Notes under the pieces: model-generated | The model's database searches: none | What the model saw: only the letters and a program-made list of their open reading frames with translations | What the model was told of the DNA's origin: nothing | Made by a program: the position numbers and the translations under genes | Shown: positions 8,614 through 13,444 of the stretch, one piece after another | Position numbering within the stretch: position 1 is the stretch's first letter | How the letters are laid out: every line of letters starts with the position of its first letter | Source of the DNA: Ga0074130 sp035492055 | GTDB taxonomy: Bacteria; Pseudomonadota; Gammaproteobacteria; Burkholderiales; Rhodocyclaceae | Reading direction: 5' to 3' | NCBI GenBank assembly: GCA_035492055.1 | Contig: DATJJR010000052.1 | Span: 1-13,444 of the forward strand | Length of the DNA: 13,444 nucleotides

Positions 8614-9069
8614 CTAGGCGAGTATGGCGACAGCCTGTTCACCGTAACGAATCAGATATCCGCCATGCTCGCGCTGCCATGTCAACGCAGTACCGTAGTC
8701 GGCAAACCAGTTTTTCTCATGATCGCCGAACATGCCGAGCTCAAGTCGATAACGGTCCAATACGGAAGAAGCTGCACAATCGACCTGGCGCATGCATATT
8801 TCCCACGCAGGAAAATTCAGCTCTCTCGCAAGCATATGCAATACGTGCTTGAGTTGAAGCGTGGTGCGACACGCAAATAAATCGCTCAGACGCATTTCCG
8901 GAGCGAGCTTCGCCGCAGCGATCCGACGCAGTACCGGCATTGCCTTGCTTGCTTCCGGCGAGCGCACATCACGCAGCAGTCGGCGCGCATAACGTCGCAG
9001 GAACGCGCTATTGGTCATGGATTGACCTAGCGCATGATGAGAAAGTGGGGGTGGTAAAGTAGACCACAT
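8614..9069 (-). CDS. Hypothetical protein, conserved-looking, function unknown
   Basis: An open frame of 151 codons from ATG at 9069, chosen because AAGGA lies 6 nt upstream. ATG at 9084 (five residues longer, weak ribosome site) and ATG at 9018 (AGG at 7 nt) are alternatives; the first 18 residues look unconserved, so 9018 is possible. The protein is mainly helical and basic at the N-terminus (RRYARRLLRD). It then has a segment LQLKHVLHMLARELNFPAW (71-89), and a C-terminal part with WFADYGTAL and EHGGYLIRYGEQAV. These resemble segments I associate with unannotated proteobacterial proteins ending in an HGGYLLPY-like motif, but I cannot name a domain. There is no signal peptide or membrane segment. 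It converges on the amidohydrolase and has a private upstream region. I do not recognise a function. Confidence 0.72.
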   Translation of the reverse strand: MWSTLPPPLSHHALGQSMTNSAFLRRYARRLLRDVRSPEASKAMPVLRRIAAAKLAPEMRLSDLFACRTTLQLKHVLHMLARELNFPAWEICMRQVDCAASSVLDRYRLELGMFGDHEKNWFADYGTALTWQREHGGYLIRYGEQAVAILA

Positions 9070-9101
9070 ACGTTTTCCTTTCATTGTCGTTTCTCGCTAC
9101 G

Positions 9102-9118
9102 ACATTCAGGTTGAACGT
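9102..9118. promoter_or_regulatory. Imperfect inverted repeat, possible operator
   Basis: ACATTCA (9102-9108) and TGAACGT (9112-9118) are inverted around GGT with one mismatch. The site lies 33 nt upstream of the hypothetical gene's chosen start, where a promoter or operator would be expected. A chance match is quite possible, and I found no strong -35/-10 pair beside it. Confidence 0.25.
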
Positions 9119-9171
9119 ATGATTTACTGAAGACGGAAGTCTACGAACAGGTGCATCGGCTTTTGCGAGAG

Positions 9172-9206
9172 CAGGCATCCTGTCATGCCTGTCGCTATTC
9201 TAGCGA
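9172..9206. repeat. Two adjacent stem-loops
   Basis: CAGGCAT (9172-9178) pairs perfectly with ATGCCTG (9185-9191) around a 6-nt loop, and immediately beside it TCGCTA (9192-9197) pairs with TAGCGA (9201-9206) around a 3-nt loop. They lie 33 nt after the stop of the minus-strand ABC transporter. No U tract follows, so this is at best an atypical terminator or an mRNA 3'-end stabiliser. Confidence 0.45.
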
Positions 9207-9239
9207 AACGCATTTCCATTCGCAATCACGCAAACGGGG

Positions 9240-11000
9240 TCATTTCGTCAGTTTGCTGAACTGGACGGCATATTCCCAGCGCTCCGGTTCATCCGCTGTT
9301 TGTATCTCCGCCCTTCGATCCGCTACAAATTGCCAGCGCAGAGAGTGATATTTCGCCACGCTTTCGCGATGTGCGACACTCACGATCGTCGTCTGCGGCA
9401 GTTCTTGAATCAGCAGTTGATAAACGTGCTCTTCTGTTTCGGTATCCAGCGCGCTGCTTGCCTCATCCAGGAACAAGGCCGTCGGTCGCGTCAACAAGGC
9501 ACGTGCGAACGCCAGGCGCTGCTGCTCACCGGGTGAAAAGCGCTGACTCCAGTTATCGACGTGATCGAGCATGTGCTTCAGATGCGGCAGCCTGCACAAA
9601 TCGAGGTAGTGGCGGATTGCAAGGTCGGTATATGCATGCTCGGCGGCGGGATAGGCAATCGCCGCGCGCAGGGTTGCAATGGGAAGATAGCTTTTCTGCG
9701 GCAGGAATAACAGTTTCCATTGCTGTGGAATTTCAATGGTGCCCGCACCATAAGGCCATACGCCGGCGATTGCACGTATCAGCGTCGATTTTCCACATCC
9801 GGAAGGGCCGGCAATCAAAATGCGTTGGCCGGCCTCGATATGCGCAGAAAAAGGTGTTGTGAGCGCCGCGCCTTCCGGCAAGTGCAACTGCAGGGCCTCT
9901 ATCAGCAGTCCACCAACGTTATTGGTGCTGACGGCAATACCGCCCTGCTGCTGATGAACGGCATTGATCGCCGCATGGAATCCGGCCAGACGGTTGACGC
10001 TCGCCTTCCAGGCGGCGAAATCGGTGAACGCGGAAATGAACCATGACAGGGCGCCCTGCACCTGACCAAAGGCGGAGCTGATTTGCATCAATCCACCCAG
10101 CGTGATTGCCCCTGCAAAGTAGCGCGGGGCGGCAGCCAAGAACGGAAAAATATTGGCGAACTGATCGTAGAAATTGGACGCAAGATTCAATCGCTTGGTC
10201 GTGCGCATAATGCCCCACCAATTTTCGCGAATCAGATCGAATCTTCGTTGCAGCTGATGCTGCTCTTCCGGCTCGCCGCGATACAAGGCGACGGCCTCTG
10301 CGTTTTCGCGCACGCGAATCAACCCGAAACGGAAGTCCGCTTCGAACCGCTGCTGTTGATAATGCTTGCTCACCAAAGGCCAACCGACCCAGCCAACGAT
10401 CAGCGAACCGATGCCGGCATAGGCAATCGCAAACCACACCATGTAGCCTGGGATCGTCCACTGCTGCGCGCCTAGCACGAAAGATATTGGCCCGCTGACG
10501 CTCCACAGAATTCCAATGAAGGAGGCGAGCGTGACGACACTGGAAAGCAACCCTAGGGACAGGGACAGCGTTCCGCTCGTCAAATCGTTCAAGTCTTCCG
10601 CAATGCGCTGGTCCGGGTTATCCGTGGCATGCGTTTGCTCGATGCGGTAATAGGCCTGATTCGTCAGCCAGCGCGCCATGTAACGCTGCGTCATCCAGAT
10701 ACGCCACCGCATCTGCAAGGCCTGCGTTAGATAAATGCGATAAATCGCGACTGCGATAAAGGCGAATGCCAGGTAACTGAAGCGCCACAGCTGTTCGACG
10801 AACACGGGAAAATTCCTGTTTTCCAACGCGTTGTAGAAGGTGCGATTCCAGTCATTTATCTGCACCTCGATGTACACCATCGTCAATGCGAGAACGACAA
10901 TCGCAAGCAGCAAGCCGCGCGCGCGCCACTTTTCTTCGGAGACCCAATAGGGGCGAATCAGATGCCATACGGCGCGGCGATCGGCACTTTGTGTGGTCAT
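9240..11000 (-). CDS. ABC transporter, fused permease/ATPase, YddA (ABCD/SbmA-BacA-like) family
   Basis: Inner-membrane half-transporter of 586 residues. The membrane domain (about 25-340) has hydrophobic segments near 28-48, 72-92, 148-168, 183-207 and 283-305, and contains the family feature INDWNRTFYNALE (48-60), as in YddA and the SbmA/BacA membrane-2 type. The ATPase domain carries Walker A GPSGCGKS (398-405), Q-loop LPQKSYLP (433-440), a short signature FSPGEQQR (488-495), Walker B ALFLDE (508-513) and switch His544. Relatives import peptides or cobalamin, or transport acyl-CoA in peroxisomes; the substrate here is unknown. The ATG at 11000 has no clear ribosome site, and no in-frame start lies upstream before a stop. 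It follows the reductase gene by 76 nt on the same strand, so an operon is possible but not certain. Confidence 0.9.
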   Translation of the reverse strand: MTTQSADRRAVWHLIRPYWVSEEKWRARGLLLAIVVLALTMVYIEVQINDWNRTFYNALENRNFPVFVEQLWRFSYLAFAFIAVAIYRIYLTQALQMRWRIWMTQRYMARWLTNQAYYRIEQTHATDNPDQRIAEDLNDLTSGTLSLSLGLLSSVVTLASFIGILWSVSGPISFVLGAQQWTIPGYMVWFAIAYAGIGSLIVGWVGWPLVSKHYQQQRFEADFRFGLIRVRENAEAVALYRGEPEEQHQLQRRFDLIRENWWGIMRTTKRLNLASNFYDQFANIFPFLAAAPRYFAGAITLGGLMQISSAFGQVQGALSWFISAFTDFAAWKASVNRLAGFHAAINAVHQQQGGIAVSTNNVGGLLIEALQLHLPEGAALTTPFSAHIEAGQRILIAGPSGCGKSTLIRAIAGVWPYGAGTIEIPQQWKLLFLPQKSYLPIATLRAAIAYPAAEHAYTDLAIRHYLDLCRLPHLKHMLDHVDNWSQRFSPGEQQRLAFARALLTRPTALFLDEASSALDTETEEHVYQLLIQELPQTTIVSVAHRESVAKYHSLRWQFVADRRAEIQTADEPERWEYAVQFSKLTK

Positions 11001-11076
11001 AACAATACAAGTCGATAAATGCAGCTTGCCTAAGTCCCATCAACTGCCCGTATAGGGTGCCGCGTACGCCCGATCA

Positions 11077-11988
11077 TCAGCGCGGCAGGAGGTCTGCTCG
11101 TGCGCCGAGCCGCTTGCCCGGGTTTTCCTCTTCGAGCGCCAGCAAGACAGCGGATTGATCGGCTTGCGGCACGCTATTCATCAGACTTTGATAATGCTCC
11201 GTGACCAGTTCGGTCAGTGGCAACCGCAGTCCCGCATCGGCAGCCGCAATCAGCACGTTTTCCAGATCCTTGAATTGACTTTTCACCTGGCCACCTGGCA
11301 TGAAGTTCCGCTCCAGCATGCGCTGTCCATGCACTTCCAGAATCCGGCTTTCGGCAAAGCCACCGCGGATTGCAGTGCGCACTGCAGCAGGGTCCGCACC
11401 ACCGGCCTGCGCCAGCAGTAACGCTTCTGCGACGATATTCAAGGTGCCGCCGACGATCAGTTGGTTGCACAATTTCGCAATCTGACCGCAACCGGCGGGG
11501 CCAACCAAAGTTGGGCGCCCCATGACAGCCAACACGTCATGCGCTTCGGCAAAATCCCGCGCATCGCCACCGGCCATGATCGCCAATGTGCCGGCTTCAG
11601 CGCCAACCACGCCACCCGAGACCGGTGCATCGATGAAACGCACGCCATGCTCGCCAAGTCTCGCATGCAAGTCCCGCGCTTCGGATTGGCGCGTGGAACT
11701 CATGTCAATCAACAGTGTGCCGGGTTGCAGGCCAGGCAAGGCGGCGTCGACCACTTGACGAACAATGGGGCCCGCTTCAAGCATGGGAATCACAATATCC
11801 GCGTTACGTACGGCATCAGCGGCATTCTCGCTGACGGTGGCACCGAGGGAGAGCAACTCATCCGCTTTCGCGCGCGTGCGATTCCATGCGTTGAGCGAAT
11901 ACCCTGCCTGCAGCAGACGTGCTGCCATGGGCTTGCCCATCAATCCAATGCCGAGGAATGCAATGGCCGGTTTTGTTGACTGCTTCAA
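11077..11988 (-). CDS. NAD(P)-dependent beta-hydroxyacid dehydrogenase (3-hydroxyisobutyrate dehydrogenase / tartronate semialdehyde reductase family), TTG start
   Basis: Oxidoreductase of 303 residues. The N-terminal Rossmann fold shows AFLGIGLMGKPMA with GIGLMG at 13-18. The substrate motif DAPVSGGVVGAEAGTLAIMAGG covers 120-141, and catalytic Lys172 with Asn175 sit in IAKLCNQLIVGG. This is the GarR/GlxR/MmsB family, which interconverts 2- or 3-hydroxy acids and semialdehydes; the exact substrate cannot be read. A longer frame to an ATG at 12093 exists, but the TTG at 11988 has a perfect AGGGAG ribosome site 6 nt upstream and places the Rossmann motif at the usual distance from the N-terminus. 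The longer version would overlap the divergent lactonase by 41 nt. The divergent lactonase suggests a shared sugar-acid or hydroxy-acid pathway. The ABC transporter follows downstream. Confidence 0.93.
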   Translation of the reverse strand: MKQSTKPAIAFLGIGLMGKPMAARLLQAGYSLNAWNRTRAKADELLSLGATVSENAADAVRNADIVIPMLEAGPIVRQVVDAALPGLQPGTLLIDMSSTRQSEARDLHARLGEHGVRFIDAPVSGGVVGAEAGTLAIMAGGDARDFAEAHDVLAVMGRPTLVGPAGCGQIAKLCNQLIVGGTLNIVAEALLLAQAGGADPAAVRTAIRGGFAESRILEVHGQRMLERNFMPGGQVKSQFKDLENVLIAAADAGLRLPLTELVTEHYQSLMNSVPQADQSAVLLALEEENPGKRLGARADLLPR

Positions 11989-11994
11989 TTGAAA

Positions 11995-12000
11995 CTCCCT
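11995..12000 (-). promoter_or_regulatory. Strong ribosome binding site that fixes a TTG start
   Basis: AGGGAG on the minus strand (complement of 11995-12000) stands 6 nt before the TTG codon at 11988-11986. No comparable site precedes the in-frame ATG at 12093, so this decides the start of the hydroxyacid dehydrogenase. Confidence 0.75.
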
Positions 12001-12017
12001 GTACGCTGAATCGCTGC

Positions 12018-12047
12018 ATAATGGCGCAATCTTCTCCCAAAAAGCAA
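12018..12047 (-). promoter_or_regulatory. Possible promoter in the divergent spacer
   Basis: On the minus strand TTGCTT (12042-12047) and CATTAT (12018-12023) are 18 nt apart and would start a short leader ahead of the TTG start at 11988. The same spot reads CATAAT on the plus strand (12017-12022), too close to the lactonase start and without a good -35. Both hexamers are imperfect. Confidence 0.28.
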
Positions 12048-12052
12048 CTGCC

Positions 12053-12946
12053 ATGAAAACGACAAGCTGCGAGCCAGCACTCGACCTTCGCATGCAATTG
12101 GGCGAATGCCCGATCTGGCATTACGAGGAAGCTGCGTTGTACTGGATCGATATCGAGGCATGCATGGTGCATCGCCTGAAACCGGCAACAGGAGTTCATC
12201 GCGAATGGCCGCTGCCCTCGCAACCTGGCTGTATTGCCTTTCACATTGATGGCGGCCTTGTCGTAGCCATGCGGTCAGGCATCGCGCTGCTCGATACCAA
12301 TGACGGTACGCTGACGCCTCTCGTCGACGCACCGTACAATCCGTCCACCACGCGCTTCAACGACGGGCGGTGCGATGCGGCTGGTCGCCTGTGGGTAGGC
12401 ACGATCTACGAACCACGTGATCAGCCAAATGCTGCGCTGTATTGCTTCGAACGTGGCGAATTGCGTGAGAGCGGCAAGCGCTCCACGGTGTCCAATGGTG
12501 TGGCTTTCAGCGCCGACAACCACACGATGTATCACAGCGATACCACTTCGCATCGCATCCGGCATTATGCCTTCGATCCCTCAAGCGGCACTCTTGGCGA
12601 CGATTACGTGTTGAAGCAATTTTCGACCGACAAAAGCGCCAATTACGGTGGCCGGCCTGATGGTGGTGCGGTCGACAGCGAAGGCGCCTATTGGTGCGCG
12701 ATGTATGAGGGTGGCCGCCTGTTAAGGCTGTCGCCAGAGGGTGATATCTTGCGCGAAATTGCGCTGCCGGTACGATGTCCGACCATGATGGCATTTGGAG
12801 ACGACGATTTGCGCACGCTCTACATTACCTCGGTCAGCAAAGGGCGCGCTGAACAGGAGCTCGCAGAGCATCCGCTTTCCGGCCAATTGCTGCGTATACG
12901 CGTCGACGTCGCGGGTATTCGTGAGCATTTCTACAGGCCCGCGTGA
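12053..12946 (+). CDS. SMP-30/gluconolactonase/LRE family lactonase
   Basis: Six-bladed beta-propeller hydrolase of 297 residues that opens sugar-acid or related lactones with a divalent metal. Expected metal ligands are visible: Glu18 in LGECPIWH, Asn148 in VSNGVAFS and Asp203 in GGRPDGGAVDSEG. The substrate-contact motif is TRFNDGRCDAAGRLWVGT, with Arg101 and Asn103. There is no signal peptide, so it is cytoplasmic. The ATG at 12053 has only a weak ribosome site but starts at the normal point for the family. It is divergent from a hydroxyacid dehydrogenase with a 64-nt spacer, a context seen for sugar and uronate catabolism genes. The actual lactone (glucono-, galactono-, arabino- or other) is unknown. 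Confidence 0.92.
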   Translation: MKTTSCEPALDLRMQLGECPIWHYEEAALYWIDIEACMVHRLKPATGVHREWPLPSQPGCIAFHIDGGLVVAMRSGIALLDTNDGTLTPLVDAPYNPSTTRFNDGRCDAAGRLWVGTIYEPRDQPNAALYCFERGELRESGKRSTVSNGVAFSADNHTMYHSDTTSHRIRHYAFDPSSGTLGDDYVLKQFSTDKSANYGGRPDGGAVDSEGAYWCAMYEGGRLLRLSPEGDILREIALPVRCPTMMAFGDDDLRTLYITSVSKGRAEQELAEHPLSGQLLRIRVDVAGIREHFYRPA

Positions 12947-12990
12947 GCCACATCACGTCCCGCCTTGAGCAGGAACAATCTCGTCGCGTA

Positions 12991-13029
12991 CAAAACCAAA
13001 AGGGGCTAACGCTTTCGCGCTAGCCCCTT
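12991..13029 (-). terminator. Intrinsic terminator after tRNA-Thr
   Basis: AAGGGGCTA (13000-13008) pairs with TAGCCCCTT (13021-13029), with an inner CGC/GCG stem, a single mismatch and a 4-nt loop. Read on the minus strand the hairpin is followed by a T-rich tail (TTTGGTTTTG), so it ends the tRNA transcript. It also lies 54 nt after the lactonase stop and could weaken read-through from the plus strand, although the plus side has no T run. Confidence 0.88.
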
Positions 13030-13035
13030 GATTTC

Positions 13036-13111
<76 letters not shown>

Positions 13112-13121
13112 GAAGCCCGTT

Positions 13122-13127
13122 ATTCTA
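13122..13127 (-). promoter_or_regulatory. Possible -10 box for tRNA-Thr
   Basis: TAGAAT on the minus strand lies 10 nt before the 5' end of the mature tRNA, giving a very short leader. The stretch upstream is AT-rich but holds no clear -35 hexamer at 16-18 nt. Confidence 0.35.
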
Positions 13128-13232
13128 ACAATAAATCATCAGAAACTGTAGCCTAAATCTATTTTTGATAGTAGCTCTCGGCCACTTTTCTCTTAGTTAG
13201 ACATCTGCACGCTACCCCGCGAACATAAATAT

Positions 13233-13271
13233 CCCAGCTTGCTGGGGATTGGTACCGGTCACTGCATGCAG
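13233..13271. other. Small hairpin and palindrome in the tRNA-5S spacer
   Basis: CCCAG (13233-13237) pairs with CTGGG (13242-13246) around a 4-nt loop, and a perfect palindrome CTGCATGCAG occupies 13262-13271. No T run follows the hairpin. I see no gene between 13112 and 13312; this sequence is AT-richer than the coding DNA. Confidence 0.35.
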
Positions 13272-13301
13272 CAAATCATCATTAATTTAAATTCAAAATT
13301 C

Positions 13302-13338
13302 CAAAAAGCAAAACCCCATCCACGGAGGTGGATGGGGT
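13302..13338 (-). terminator. Intrinsic terminator of the rRNA operon
   Basis: A perfect 11-bp stem (13313-13323 with 13328-13338) closes a 4-nt loop. On the minus strand it is followed by TTTGCTTTTTGG, a typical U tract, just after the 5S rRNA 3' end. Confidence 0.93.
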
Positions 13339-13350
13339 AAGCGGGATAAG

Positions 13351-13444
13351 AGCCTGACGATGACCTACTTTCACACTGGTTGCAGCACTATCATCGGCGC
13401 AAAGTCGTTTCACGGTCCTGTTCGGGATGGGAAGGGGTGGTACC
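13351..13444 (-). rRNA. rrf: 5S ribosomal RNA (5' end beyond window)
   Basis: The minus strand starts with GGTACCACCCCTTCCCATCC and continues with CCGAACAGGACCGTGAAACG, ending with GTAGGTCATCGTCAGGCT, the typical 3' two-thirds or more of a betaproteobacterial 5S rRNA. About 20 nt at the 5' side lie outside. The exact mature 3' end (13351 or 13352) is inferred from pairing with the missing 5' end. It is the last gene of an rRNA operon that enters from the right. Confidence 0.95.

Noticed and set aside
11989..12093. N-terminal extension of the hydroxyacid dehydrogenase to ATG at 12093
   Set aside because: It would overlap the divergent lactonase, adds unconserved residues, and the TTG at 11988 has a far better ribosome site.

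Overview
The window looks like chromosomal housekeeping DNA of a betaproteobacterium, most likely Burkholderiales and perhaps Oxalobacteraceae (Herminiimonas/Janthinobacterium type). This is inferred from the 5S rRNA 3' portion, the moderately GC-rich coding style, a DUF3025 gene next to pyrC, and the general style of the proteins. No insertion sequence, phage gene, CRISPR array, toxin-antitoxin pair or integrase is visible. I see no evidence of a new multi-gene system; the least explained item is one small hypothetical gene.

Left block (1-5034, minus strand, read right to left): an Atm1-type ABC exporter, a Glu/Leu/Phe/Val-family dehydrogenase (gdhA), a dihydroorotase (pyrC) and a DUF3025 protein cut by the window edge. 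The gaps are 54, 48 and 69 nt, so they may be co-transcribed.

Middle block (5035-9069): a YciA-type acyl-CoA thioesterase (+) converges with only 7 nt on a FadD-type acyl-CoA ligase (-). The two enzymes catalyse opposing reactions (acyl-CoA hydrolysis and formation). A 177-nt divergent spacer separates fadD from an M20 amidohydrolase of the hippurate hydrolase type (+). The amidohydrolase converges on a conserved-looking hypothetical protein (-), which has a short inverted repeat upstream.

Right block (9240-12946): a YddA-type fused ABC transporter and, upstream on the same strand, a 3-hydroxyisobutyrate dehydrogenase/tartronate semialdehyde reductase family enzyme that very probably starts at TTG. 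Divergent to the latter is an SMP-30/gluconolactonase family lactonase. The lactonase and reductase may handle sugar acids or related hydroxy acids, but the substrate is unknown.

End of window (12947-13444): a tRNA-Thr(CGT) with its own intrinsic terminator, about 200 nt of AT-richer DNA without a recognisable gene, and the terminator and 3' part of a 5S rRNA. The 5S is the tail of an rRNA operon entering from the right on the minus strand. The longest stretch without a gene is about 240 nt (13112-13350).
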